A DNA stretch of 64,000 nucleotides from positions 372,001-436,000 of the forward strand of contig NZ_QJTK01000002.1 of NCBI RefSeq assembly GCF_003217355.1, written 5' to 3'. Below, piece after piece: positions 1 through 8,545 of the stretch. The notes under the pieces are model-generated. The model made no database searches. It saw only the letters and a list, made by a program, of their open reading frames with translations, and was not told the origin of the DNA. The translations under genes were made by a program, and so were the position numbers. This DNA comes from Rhodobacter viridis. Lineage in GTDB: Bacteria > Pseudomonadota > Alphaproteobacteria > Rhodobacterales > Rhodobacteraceae. Numbering within the stretch: the stretch's first letter is position 1; each line of letters opens with the position of its first letter.

Positions 1-2
1 GG

Positions 3-1193
3 CTTTGGGGGCCGATGTCGGGCGATGGCTGGCTGGATGCCTATGTCACCGACTTCCTCAGCCGCGCCCGCAAGGCCGGTCATGCGGTGCCGGACATGGC
101 TTTCCGCAACGCGCTTGATAACCTGCGCAATCAGGTGAATTACGCGCCCGATTTCGATGCCACCAGCAATGGCGGCGGCCGGGTTCTGGCCTATCAGTTG
201 ATGGTGCTGGCGCGCGAAGGGGCGGCCTCGATCGGCGATCTGCGCTACTTCGCCGATGTGAAGGGCGACGATTTCGCGACGCCCCTGGCGATGGCGCAAC
301 TGGGGGCAGCGCTCGCCTCCTATGGCGATCAGACCCGGGCCGATGCGATGTTTGCCCGGGCGGCGCAGTCGGTCTCGGCGCTGGGCGATGAAAAGCCGGT
401 CTGGCGGGATGATTATGGCACCAACCTGCGCGATGCCGCGGCGGTGCTGGCGCTCGCGTCTGAATCGGGCTCGACTGCGGTCAACCCCGAGACGGTGGGC
501 AAATCGGTGATCGAGCGTCTGGGCAGCACCCAGCTTTCGACGCAGGAGGCAACCTGGACGCTTCTGGCCGCCCATGCGCAGATTGACCGGCCCGAGGCGG
601 AAGGTCTGACGGTGGATGGCGCGGCGGTGACCGGGCCGCTGGTGAAGGTGATCGACGCCGATACCGCCGGGCGCGCGCTTGCCATCGCCAATACGGGCGA
701 AACCCCGCAAACGCTGACGCTGACCACGGTGGGCGTGCCCGAGGTCGCGGAAAAGGCCGGTGGCAAGGGCTGGGCGATTGCGCGCAGCTACTACACGCTG
801 GAGGGCGAGGAGGTCGATGCCACCAAGGTTGCGCAGGGCACGCGGCTGGTGACCGTGCTCGAAGTCAAGCCGCTCGGCCATCAGGAAGCGCGGCTGATGG
901 TCAACGATCCGCTGCCCGCGGGCTTCGAGATCGACAACCCGAACCTTGTCCGCTCGGGCGATCTGGCGGCCTTCGACTGGCTCTCGGTCGAGGAAAATCC
1001 GCTGACGACCGAGTTCCGGCAGGATCGGTTCCTGGCCGCGCTGGATTGGCAAAGCGATCAGCCGTTCCGTCTGGCCTATGTCGTGCGCGCGGTCAGCCCG
1101 GGCAGCTTCGTGCATCCGGCCGCCTCGGTCGAAGACATGTATCGCCCCGAAATGCGCGCGCATGGCGAAACCGGGGTGGTGACGGTGGAATGA
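3..1193 (+). CDS. Alpha-2-macroglobulin family protein, C-terminal part (truncated by window edge)
   Basis: The reading frame is open from the first complete codon (base 3), so the gene begins upstream; 396 residues are visible. The visible part has the helical alpha-alpha toroid character of the thioester/complement-like domain (Ala/Leu-rich repeats, with TWTLLAAHA near the middle) followed by the beta-rich receptor-binding-like end. The thioester motif itself is not in the window. Bacterial proteins of this family (YfhM/MagD type) are periplasmic protease traps that guard the cell wall. The stop overlaps the start of pbpC as ATGA, the classic pairing of this family with PbpC, which supports the assignment more strongly than the sequence alone. 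Confidence 0.8.
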   Translation, partial: LWGPMSGDGWLDAYVTDFLSRARKAGHAVPDMAFRNALDNLRNQVNYAPDFDATSNGGGRVLAYQLMVLAREGAASIGDLRYFADVKGDDFATPLAMAQLGAALASYGDQTRADAMFARAAQSVSALGDEKPVWRDDYGTNLRDAAAVLALASESGSTAVNPETVGKSVIERLGSTQLSTQEATWTLLAAHAQIDRPEAEGLTVDGAAVTGPLVKVIDADTAGRALAIANTGETPQTLTLTTVGVPEVAEKAGGKGWAIARSYYTLEGEEVDATKVAQGTRLVTVLEVKPLGHQEARLMVNDPLPAGFEIDNPNLVRSGDLAAFDWLSVEENPLTTEFRQDRFLAALDWQSDQPFRLAYVVRAVSPGSFVHPAASVEDMYRPEMRAHGETGVVTVE

Positions 1194-3244
1194 CACTGCG
1201 CCTGCGGGCGGCGGGGTTTTTCGCCGCCGCCCTTCTTCTGACCACGGCTGCGGGCCTGCGCGACGGGCTCGATCGCTGGGTTTCGACGGCCCCGCTGCCG
1301 CCCTTGGCCGTCGAGGTCGGCACCGAGGTTTTGGCCCGCGATGGCACGATCCTGCGGGCCTTTCCGGTCGCCGATGGGCGCTGGCGACTGGCGCCCGGTC
1401 CGGTCGATCCGGCCTATCTTGATGACCTTGTCGCCTATGAGGACGGCCGGTTTTACCGCCACTCCGGCGTCGATGGGTTCGCCGTGCTGCGGGCCGGGGT
1501 GCAGATGCTCTGGAATGGGCATGTGGTCTCGGGGGCCTCGACGCTGACGATGCAGGTGGCGCGGCTTCTGGAGGACGGCACCACCGGCAGGCTCGATGGC
1601 AAGCTGCGCCAAGCCCGGCTGGCGCTGGCGCTGGAGCGGCATCTGACGAAGCCGCAGATCCTTGATTTGTATCTGCGTCTGGCGCCCTTTGGCGGCAATG
1701 TCGAAGGGGTGCGGGCGGCGTCGCTGGCCTGGTTCGGCAAGGAACCGCGGCGGCTGTCCCCGGCCGAGGCGGCGCTGCTGATCGCCCTGCCGCAATCGCC
1801 CGGGAGCCGCCGCCCGGATCGATTTCCCAAGGCGGCCAAGGCCGCGCGCGACCGGGTTCTGGATCGTCTTGCCGCCGAGGGGGCGCTGGAGGCCGATGCC
1901 GCCCGCGCCGCCAAGGCCGAGCCGATCCCGACCCGGCGGCGCGACTTTCCTGCGCTCGCCCCGCATCTGACCGAACGGCTCTCCGCCGCCAAGCCGCGCG
2001 GCGCGCGGATCGAGACGACGATCGAGCCCTCGCTGCAACGCGCGGCCGAGGCGCTGGCGGCGCGGGCCGTTTCCGGGCAGGCCGGGCAGGTTTCCGTGGC
2101 GCTGCTGGTGGCTGATCATCGCACGGGCGAGATCCTCGCCTCGGTCGGCGGCGCCGCCTGGACCGATGCGAAACGGGCGGGGTTTGTCGATCTGACGCAG
2201 GCCTTGCGCTCCCCCGGATCGACGCTGAAGCCCTTTGTCTATGCGCTGGCCTTTGACGACGGTCTGGCCCATCCCGAGACGCTGATCGAGGATCGCCCCG
2301 TCGCCTTCGGCCCGTGGCGGCCGCAGAATTTCGACCGCAGCTTTCGCGGCACCTTGCCGGTGCGGCAGGCTTTGTCCTTGTCGCTCAATATCCCCGTCGT
2401 CAGCCTGACCGAGGCTTTGGGGCCGGAGCGGCTGCTCGCCGCCCTGCGCAAGGCGGGGGCGAAAGTGCTGCTGCCGAATGATGCGCCGCCCGGTCTGGCG
2501 GTCAGTCTCGGTGGGCTCGGGATCAGTCTGCAGGATCTGGTGCAGGCCTATGCGGCGCTGGCGCGGCTCGGTCATCCCTTGCGGCTCTCGGCCGAGGCGG
2601 GCAAGGCCGGTCCGCGCGACGGGCAGCTTTTCGGTCCGGTTGCCGCTTGGCAGGTGACCGACATCCTGTCGCGGATTCCGCCTCCGCCCGGGGCGGCGCC
2701 GAACCGGATCGCCTTCAAGACCGGCACATCATACGGGCATCGCGACGCGCTGGCGGTGGGGTTTGATGGCGCTCATGTGGCGGGCGTCTGGATGGGCCGC
2801 GCCGATGGCACGCCGGTGCCGGGGGCCTTTGGCGGCGAGCTTGCCGCGCCGGTCCTGTTCGAGCTGTTCGACCGTATCGGCGAGACCCGCGCGCCGCTTC
2901 CACCGCCGCCGCCCGCGACGCTGATCCTGCCCAATGCGCGCCTGCCGCAACCGCTGCAGCGCTTCCGCCCGCGCGATGCGGCTTTCTCGGTCGTGGTCGA
3001 GGGCGCCCCGGAAGTGACCTTCCCGCCCGAAGGCGCCGAGATCGAGACCGCGGGGCAGGGGCTGACGGTGAAGCTGCGCGGCGGCCAGCCACCCTTCACC
3101 TGGCTGGCGAATGGGGCGCCGCTGCTGGTGGGCAGCCGCACGCGGGAAACGATGCTGGCGCTGACCGGCCCGGGTTTCGTGTCGCTGACGGTGCTCGATG
3201 CACAGGGGCGCAGTGACCACCGTCAGATCATGCTGAAACCGTGA
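1190..3244 (+). CDS. pbpC: Penicillin-binding protein 1C (bifunctional glycosyltransferase/transpeptidase)
   Basis: 684 residues, the usual PbpC length. An N-terminal membrane anchor (about residues 7-22) precedes a family 51 glycosyltransferase domain with EDGRFYRHSG at 84-93 (catalytic Glu84) and GASTLTMQVAR near 115-125. The transpeptidase domain carries S344-TLK347, SLN near 398-400 and KTGTS at 510-514. A C-terminal beta domain (about 600-684) matches the extension typical of PbpC. The ATG at 1190 overlaps the A2M stop by 4 bp; longer in-frame starts upstream lie inside A2M and are not credible. It builds peptidoglycan in the periplasm and is probably co-translated with the macroglobulin that would shield it when the wall is breached. 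Confidence 0.93.
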   Translation: MTLRLRAAGFFAAALLLTTAAGLRDGLDRWVSTAPLPPLAVEVGTEVLARDGTILRAFPVADGRWRLAPGPVDPAYLDDLVAYEDGRFYRHSGVDGFAVLRAGVQMLWNGHVVSGASTLTMQVARLLEDGTTGRLDGKLRQARLALALERHLTKPQILDLYLRLAPFGGNVEGVRAASLAWFGKEPRRLSPAEAALLIALPQSPGSRRPDRFPKAAKAARDRVLDRLAAEGALEADAARAAKAEPIPTRRRDFPALAPHLTERLSAAKPRGARIETTIEPSLQRAAEALAARAVSGQAGQVSVALLVADHRTGEILASVGGAAWTDAKRAGFVDLTQALRSPGSTLKPFVYALAFDDGLAHPETLIEDRPVAFGPWRPQNFDRSFRGTLPVRQALSLSLNIPVVSLTEALGPERLLAALRKAGAKVLLPNDAPPGLAVSLGGLGISLQDLVQAYAALARLGHPLRLSAEAGKAGPRDGQLFGPVAAWQVTDILSRIPPPPGAAPNRIAFKTGTSYGHRDALAVGFDGAHVAGVWMGRADGTPVPGAFGGELAAPVLFELFDRIGETRAPLPPPPPATLILPNARLPQPLQRFRPRDAAFSVVVEGAPEVTFPPEGAEIETAGQGLTVKLRGGQPPFTWLANGAPLLVGSRTRETMLALTGPGFVSLTVLDAQGRSDHRQIMLKP

Positions 3245-3304
3245 CAAGGGCGTATTTGTGCCAAGAAGAAGCGCATGTTTCTTCTTGGTCCAAATACGCC
3301 CTTG
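3245..3304. repeat. Palindromic repeat family A, copy 1 (likely bidirectional terminator)
   Basis: Two 26-base arms (3245-3270 and 3279-3304) are inverted copies with two mismatches and enclose an 8-base loop. Each arm has a GGGCGTATTTG segment at the outside and a CCAAGAAGAA segment next to the loop. It sits exactly between the convergent pbpC and thiolase genes, so it can terminate transcription from both sides. Two related copies occur near 41.8 kb. Confidence 0.85.
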
Positions 3305-3313
3305 CGACAGAGG

Positions 3314-4489
3314 TCAGAGGCGCTCGATCGCCAGCGCAATCCCCTGACCGCCACCGATACACATGGTGATCAGGCCAAGCCGCCCGCCGGTGCGGCGCAG
3401 ATGATAGAGCGTCTTCACCGTCAGGATCGCGCCCGTCGCACCCACCGGATGGCCAAGCGCGATGGCGCCGCCGTTCGGGTTTACCTTGGTCGGGTCGAGG
3501 TCGAGCGCACGCGAGACCGCCAGCGCCTGAGCCGCAAACGCCTCGTTGCTTTCGATCACGTCGAAATCGCTGACCTTCAACCCGGTCTTTTCGCACAGAA
3601 GCCGCACCGCCGGGATCGGGCCAAGGCCCATCACCTCGGGGCGCACGCCTGCGATGGCAAAGCCGCGGATGCGGGCGAGCGGTTTCAGCCCGGTCGCGAC
3701 CGCGGCGTCTTCGCGGGCGATCACCAGTGCCCCGGCGCCGTCATTGATGCCCGAGGCGTTGCCCGCCGTGACCGAGCCGCCCTTGAGGAAGGCGGGCTTC
3801 AGCGCGGCAAGTTTATCGAGCGTCGTTGCCTTCGGGTGTTCGTCGGTGTCGAAGATCACCGTGCCCTTGCGCGAGGCGATCTCGACCGGCACGATTTCAT
3901 CCTTGAACGCCCCCGCCGCAATCGCCGCCGCGGCGCGGGTCTGGCTCTCCAGCGCGAAGGTGTCCTGATCCTCGCGCGAGATTGCGCATTCCGTGGCGAC
4001 GTTTTCCGCCGTCACCCCCATATGGCCGGTGCCGAAGGGGCAGGACAGCGCCCCCACCATCATGTCGATCACGCTGGCATCGCCCATCTTTTGTCCGAAG
4101 CGGGCGGCGGGCAGGATGTAGGGGGCGCGGCTCATCACATCGACCCCGCCCGCCAGCGCGAAATCGCCCTCGCCCAGCATCAGCGCCTGCGCCGCCGAGA
4201 CGATCGCCTGCACGCCCGAGCCGCAGAGCCGGTTCACGTTCATCGCCGGGGTCTCGACCGGGATGCCCGCCTGAATGGCCGCGACGCGGCTGACATACAT
4301 GTCGCGCGGCTCGGTGTTCAGGATGTGGCCCATGACAACCTGATTGATCTGCTCGGGCGCGATGCCCGAGCGTTCCAGTGCTGCGCGCGCGGCAATGGTG
4401 CCAAGATCGACGGGCGCAAAGCCCGCCAGGCTGCCGCCGAATGCGCCGATCGCGGTGCGCGCGCCCGATAGAATGACGATGCCGGTCAT
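3314..4489 (-). CDS. Acetyl-CoA acetyltransferase (thiolase)
   Basis: 391 residues, the exact size of PhaA/AtoB-type biosynthetic thiolases. Active-site Cys89 (NRLCGSG), His347 (GHP) and Cys377 (CIGGGQG) are all present. It condenses or cleaves acetoacetyl-CoA in the cytoplasm, feeding polyhydroxyalkanoate synthesis or finishing beta-oxidation and ketogenic amino-acid breakdown. A strong ribosome site (GGAGGGG) lies just before the ATG. No phaB or phaC is adjacent, so a storage-polymer role cannot be assumed, and a broader beta-ketothiolase is possible. The 268 bases upstream (4490-4757) hold its promoter region; I see no gene or clear motif there. Confidence 0.92.
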   Translation of the reverse strand: MTGIVILSGARTAIGAFGGSLAGFAPVDLGTIAARAALERSGIAPEQINQVVMGHILNTEPRDMYVSRVAAIQAGIPVETPAMNVNRLCGSGVQAIVSAAQALMLGEGDFALAGGVDVMSRAPYILPAARFGQKMGDASVIDMMVGALSCPFGTGHMGVTAENVATECAISREDQDTFALESQTRAAAAIAAGAFKDEIVPVEIASRKGTVIFDTDEHPKATTLDKLAALKPAFLKGGSVTAGNASGINDGAGALVIAREDAAVATGLKPLARIRGFAIAGVRPEVMGLGPIPAVRLLCEKTGLKVSDFDVIESNEAFAAQALAVSRALDLDPTKVNPNGGAIALGHPVGATGAILTVKTLYHLRRTGGRLGLITMCIGGGQGIALAIERL

Positions 4490-4757
4490 GAGGTCCCCTC
4501 CGCTGCAATGCGGAAAGGTTACCCCCGGCAGCCGGTCCGAGAACAGGGGCCGCAGGCCGCGTGACGGAACGTCATCTTCCTAGCTTGCAAAGGCCCAGAC
4601 GAGCCGGAGTTCCGCTCTCCCCCCGACCCCGTCGGGCCAGGTGAGGACCCAGTGGGTTCTGAGGCGTGGCTTTGATCTGTTCCGCATTGTTGCCCCCGCG
4701 GTTGCCTGTGGCAGGAAGCATGCGCCGAATTGGTTAATGATGTGTTTCCGGCTGGGG

Positions 4758-5489
4758 TCACCCCAAAGGAAGGCGGCCCTGCTCGGTCAGAAGCCAGGCC
4801 TTGCGCCCCTCGATCACCGCGGTGGAAAGCGGTCCGCCATAGCCCGCGGAACTGTCGAGATTCAGTCGGTTGCCGTAATGGATGGGGGTGTTGATTGCGG
4901 TATGACCATGCACGATCAACGCACCATGATCGCGACAATCATCTAGAAAATCTGCGCGGATCCAGAGCAGGTCATCCTCGGTCTGCGCCTCGAGCGGCAC
5001 GCCGGGGCGAATGCCCGCATGCACGAAGATCGCCTCGCCGCGGCGATAAGAACCCGGCAGCCGGGCCAGCCAGGTGCGATGCGCGGCGGGAACTGCGGCC
5101 AGCGCTTCGGCATGGACCTGCGCGGTGGGGCGATTGGCCGGTTCGCGAATGCCATAGGAGGCGAGCGTCTCGGGGCCGCCGAGCCGCGGATGCATCCAAG
5201 TGAATTCGGCGCGCAGTCGCGGATCGCGGCCAAAGGGATCGTCCAGAAAGATCGAGAACATCCGGTCGTGATTGCCCTTGAGCACGATCAGATTTTCACC
5301 CGCCGCCTGCCGGTCGTAAAGATGGCCGATGACACTCGCTGAATGCGGACCGCGGTCGCACAGATCGCCCAGCACCACCACGGGACTGTCCGCCAATCCC
5401 TCCCGCGACCGGTCCGCCTCGATCAGCTCGAACGCGCGTTGCAGCAGGTGAAACTGGCCGTGAATATCGCCGATGGCGTAGGTCTGCAT
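4758..5489 (-). CDS. Metallophosphoesterase of the PPP phosphatase family
   Basis: 243 residues with the full PPP signature: GDIHGQ at 7-12, GDLCDRG at 41-47, GNHD at 72-75, then VHAG and VHGH toward the C-terminus, supplying the dinuclear metal ligands. Family members are serine/threonine protein phosphatases or nucleotide hydrolases (ApaH/PrpE-like); the sequence does not say which. The start is the ATG at 5489; an in-frame extension to 5546 would run through the serA terminator hairpin and is rejected. The gene lies downstream of serA on the same strand but is separated from it by that terminator. Confidence 0.85.
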   Translation of the reverse strand: MQTYAIGDIHGQFHLLQRAFELIEADRSREGLADSPVVVLGDLCDRGPHSASVIGHLYDRQAAGENLIVLKGNHDRMFSIFLDDPFGRDPRLRAEFTWMHPRLGGPETLASYGIREPANRPTAQVHAEALAAVPAAHRTWLARLPGSYRRGEAIFVHAGIRPGVPLEAQTEDDLLWIRADFLDDCRDHGALIVHGHTAINTPIHYGNRLNLDSSAGYGGPLSTAVIEGRKAWLLTEQGRLPLG

Positions 5490-5501
5490 GATGGCTCCAA
5501 G

Positions 5502-5530
5502 AAAAAGGCCCCCCGCCGCGGCGGAGGGCC
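5502..5530 (-). terminator. Rho-independent terminator of serA
   Basis: A GC-rich stem of about 11 bp around CCGCCGCGGCGG (5507-5530) is followed on the minus strand by a run of five T residues (5502-5506). It lies 22 bases after the serA stop codon. Confidence 0.8.
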
Positions 5531-5552
5531 TGAAGGCAGAGCCCAATCTAGA

Positions 5553-7148
5553 TCAGGCGATGTTGAATTCCAGCGGTTTCACCTGCTGGAAGAGGCCGGT
5601 GGCTTCAAGTTCGGACACAACTTTGGCATCCAGCGCCTCGTCGAGATAGGCGATGGCGATCGCCTCGCCGCCCGCGGCCGAACGGCCAAGGGTGAAGTTC
5701 GCGAGGTTGACGTTGTTTTCGCCCAGAAGCGTGCCGAGTTTGCCGATGATGCCGGGCACGTCCTTGTTGGTCGTGTAGAGCATGTGGCGGCCCACTTCGG
5801 CGTCGACGTTGATGCCCTTGATCTGGATGAAGCGCGGCTTGCCATCCGAGAAGCAGGTACCGGCGATCGAGCGTTCCCGCTTGTCGGTGACGACGGTGAT
5901 CTTGATGTAACCGTCGAACACGCCCGACTTGTCTTGCGTCGTGGTCGAAAGCTGGATGCCGCGTTCCTTGGCGATGACCGGGGCGGAGACCATGTTCACG
6001 TCGGGGTTCGAGCGGCTCATGATCCCGGCGATGACGGCGCATTCGAGCGCGCGCAGGTTCATCGTCGAGGCGGTGCCGTCATAGGTGACGTTGATCGCGG
6101 TGATCGGCTCGTCGGTCATCTGGCCGATGAAGGCGCCAAGGTATTCGGCCAGCTTCACCCAGGGGCCCATCACGCGGGCTTCGTCGGCGGTCATCGAGGG
6201 CATGTTGAGCGCGTTTTCAACCGCGCCGTCGAGCAGGTAGTTCGCCATCTGCTCGGCCACTTGCAGCGCCACGTTTTCCTGCGCTTCCGAGGTCGAGGCG
6301 CCGAGGTGCGGGGTGCAGACGACGTTCGGCAGGTTGAAGAGCGGGTTCGCCTCGGCGGGTTCGACCGAGAACACGTCGAAGGCGGCGCCCGCGACATGGC
6401 CCGATTTCAGCATGTCGGCGAGGGCCTCTTCGTCCACCAGACCGCCACGGGCGCAGTTGATGATGCGCACGCCGGGTTTGGTCTTGGCGAGGTTTTCACG
6501 GCTGAGGATGTTGCGGGTGCTGTCGGTCAGCGGCACGTGCAGGGTGATGAAATCGGCGCGGCGGAGCAGTTCTTCCAGCTCGACCTTGTCGACGCCCATC
6601 TTCTCGGCCTTTTCTTCCGACAGGAAGGGATCGTAGGCGATCACTTTCATCTTCAGGCCCTTGGCGCGGTCGCAGACGATCCCGCCGATGTTGCCCGCGC
6701 CGATCACGCCGAGCGTCTTGGCCGTCAGTTCGACGCCCATGAATTTCGACTTTTCCCATTTGCCCGCATGGGTCGAGGCAGAGGCCTCGGGGATCTGCCG
6801 GGCGACGGCGAACATCATCGCGATCGCATGTTCGGCGGTGGTGATCATGTTGCCGAACGGCGTGTTCATCACGATCACGCCTTTTTTCGAGGCGGCTTCC
6901 TTGTCGACGTTGTCGACACCGATGCCCGCGCGACCGATCACCTTCAGGCGAGTGGCTTTTTCAAGCAGGGCCGCGGTGGCCTTGGTGGCCGAGCGGATGG
7001 CGAGGCCGTCATAATTGCCGATGATCTCGGCCAGCTTTTCCTTGTCCTTGCCGAGCTTGGGCTGGAAATCCACCTCGATGCCGCGATCTTTGAAGATCTG
7101 CACGGCGGCGTCGGAGAGTTCGTCGGAAATGAGAACCTTGGGGGCCAT
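5553..7148 (-). CDS. serA: D-3-phosphoglycerate dehydrogenase
   Basis: 531 residues, the long SerA form. It oxidises 3-phosphoglycerate to phosphohydroxypyruvate with NAD, the first step of serine synthesis. The Rossmann motif is GAGNIG at 150-155; the catalytic set is Arg234 (CARGG), Glu263 (VEP) and His281 (TPHLG). An intervening domain at about 310-450 and a C-terminal ACT domain (about 455-531), the usual serine-sensing module, follow. The ATG at 7148 has AAGGA nine bases upstream; a longer frame to 7214 lacks support. serC lies 95 bp upstream on the same strand, so the two are probably one transcript. Confidence 0.96.
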   Translation of the reverse strand: MAPKVLISDELSDAAVQIFKDRGIEVDFQPKLGKDKEKLAEIIGNYDGLAIRSATKATAALLEKATRLKVIGRAGIGVDNVDKEAASKKGVIVMNTPFGNMITTAEHAIAMMFAVARQIPEASASTHAGKWEKSKFMGVELTAKTLGVIGAGNIGGIVCDRAKGLKMKVIAYDPFLSEEKAEKMGVDKVELEELLRRADFITLHVPLTDSTRNILSRENLAKTKPGVRIINCARGGLVDEEALADMLKSGHVAGAAFDVFSVEPAEANPLFNLPNVVCTPHLGASTSEAQENVALQVAEQMANYLLDGAVENALNMPSMTADEARVMGPWVKLAEYLGAFIGQMTDEPITAINVTYDGTASTMNLRALECAVIAGIMSRSNPDVNMVSAPVIAKERGIQLSTTTQDKSGVFDGYIKITVVTDKRERSIAGTCFSDGKPRFIQIKGINVDAEVGRHMLYTTNKDVPGIIGKLGTLLGENNVNLANFTLGRSAAGGEAIAIAYLDEALDAKVVSELEATGLFQQVKPLEFNIA

Positions 7149-7243
7149 TGGGGTCAGTCCTTGGATGTGGGGAAGGGGTGAGGTGCGGGGGCCGCACCTC
7201 AGGACTTCAGGCAAGGGATGCGTGGGTCACACGCATCGGTCGT

Positions 7244-8389
7244 TCAGGCTTGAGCCGCGATCTCCGCCTCGAAGGCGTAGGCGAGCCAAGGCATCAGGGC
7301 TTCGACATCGGATTTCTCGATGGTCGAGCCGCACCAGATGCGCAGACCGGCGGGGGCATCGCGATAGGCGCCGATATCCAGCGCAACCCCTTCTTTTTCA
7401 AGGCGTTTGGCAACGGCCTTGGCAAAGGCGGCGCCGTCCTTGATGCGGGCGTCATTGAACTTGAGGCAGACCGAGGTGGTCGAGGCCGTCGCCGGGTCAT
7501 TGGCGAGGTTCGCGATCCACGGATTGGCGGCGCAGAAGTCCCAGACCACTTTCGCATTGGCGGCGGCACGGTCGACAAGGCCTTTCAGCCCGCCGATGGT
7601 TTTCGCCCATTTCATCGCCACCAGATAGTCTTCGACGCAGAGCATCGAGGGGGTGTTGATGGTTTCGCCAACAAAGACGCCCTCGATCAGCTTGCCCTTG
7701 GAGGTCAGGCGGAAGATCTTCGGCATCGGCCAGGCGGGAGTGTAGCTTTCGAGCCGGGCAACGGCGCGGGGCGACAGGATCAGAACGCCATGACCGCCTT
7801 CACCGCCCAGCACTTTCTGCCAGGAGAAGGTGGTGACGTCGAGCTTGTCCCAGGGCAGGTCCATCGCGAAAGCGGCCGAGGTCGCGTCGCAGATGGTCAG
7901 GCCTTCGCGGTCGGCCGGGATCTTGTCGCCATTCGGAACACGGACGCCCGAGGTGGTGCCGTTCCAGGTGAAGACGACATCGGTGTTGAAATCGACGGTG
8001 GCGAAATCGACGATATCGCCGTAGCCCGCCTCTTTCACCTCGGCGTCAAGCTTGAGTTGCTTGACCACGTCGGTGACCCAGCCGGAGCCGAAGCTTTCCC
8101 AGGCGCACATCGTCACCTTGCGGGCGCCGAGCAGCGACCAGAGCGCCATCTCGACGGCGCCGGTGTCCGAGGCGGGAACGATGCCGATGCGGTAATCCGC
8201 AGGCACGCCCAAAATTTCGCGGGTAAGGTCGATCGCCTCTTTCAGCTTGTTCTTGCCGATGGCGGCACGGTGCGACCTGCCAAGAGGCGCATCCGAGAGC
8301 ATGTCGAGGGAGAAACCGGGGATCTTCGCGCAGGGGCCCGAAGAAAAACGTGCATTCGCCGGACGGTTGGCCGGGGCAGTATTCGTCAT
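7244..8389 (-). CDS. serC: Phosphoserine aminotransferase
   Basis: 381 residues of the class V aminotransferase family, in the alphaproteobacterial SerC subfamily, which differs from the E. coli type. It transfers an amino group from glutamate to phosphohydroxypyruvate. The PLP lysine is Lys192 in [13 protein letters not shown]; an aspartate in [10 protein letters not shown] supports the cofactor ring. It is first in the serC-serA unit and divergent from serB across a 156-bp gap. A hairpin leader precedes it, matching the position of the serC RNA motif known upstream of this gene in alphaproteobacteria. Confidence 0.95.
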   Translation of the reverse strand: MTNTAPANRPANARFSSGPCAKIPGFSLDMLSDAPLGRSHRAAIGKNKLKEAIDLTREILGVPADYRIGIVPASDTGAVEMALWSLLGARKVTMCAWESFGSGWVTDVVKQLKLDAEVKEAGYGDIVDFATVDFNTDVVFTWNGTTSGVRVPNGDKIPADREGLTICDATSAAFAMDLPWDKLDVTTFSWQKVLGGEGGHGVLILSPRAVARLESYTPAWPMPKIFRLTSKGKLIEGVFVGETINTPSMLCVEDYLVAMKWAKTIGGLKGLVDRAAANAKVVWDFCAANPWIANLANDPATASTTSVCLKFNDARIKDGAAFAKAVAKRLEKEGVALDIGAYRDAPAGLRIWCGSTIEKSDVEALMPWLAYAFEAEIAAQA

Positions 8390-8470
8390 GTCGCTATCCT
8401 TCCAGATAAACGCCTCTCGTTGGGGAGAGGTGTCCCGCCGTCGCTCCTACAGACTTTGCCGCACTGGCAC
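8390..8470 (-). promoter_or_regulatory. Candidate serC leader RNA
   Basis: On the minus strand the 5' region of serC contains a perfect 6-bp hairpin, CCTCTC/GAGAGG (8413-8430), then an AAGGA ribosome site close to the ATG. A serC RNA motif was described upstream of alphaproteobacterial serC genes (known class, recalled from the literature). Position and hairpin fit, but I have not matched the consensus base by base. The same gap must also hold the serB promoter on the other strand. Confidence 0.5.
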
Positions 8471-8545
8471 AATACGGAAAATCGCGCTAAAGCGCCGCAT
8501 CGGACATCAAAAGCGACATAGCTTCACCTCTCGGGACCTCTGATC

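Noticed and set aside
4641..4946. Plus-strand frame in the thiolase/phosphoesterase gap
   Set aside because: Partly antisense to the phosphoesterase, no ribosome site and no recognisable feature.
5343..7181. Long plus-strand open frame opposite serA
   Set aside because: Antisense shadow of serA with His/Arg/Asp-rich low-complexity sequence and no recognisable fold.
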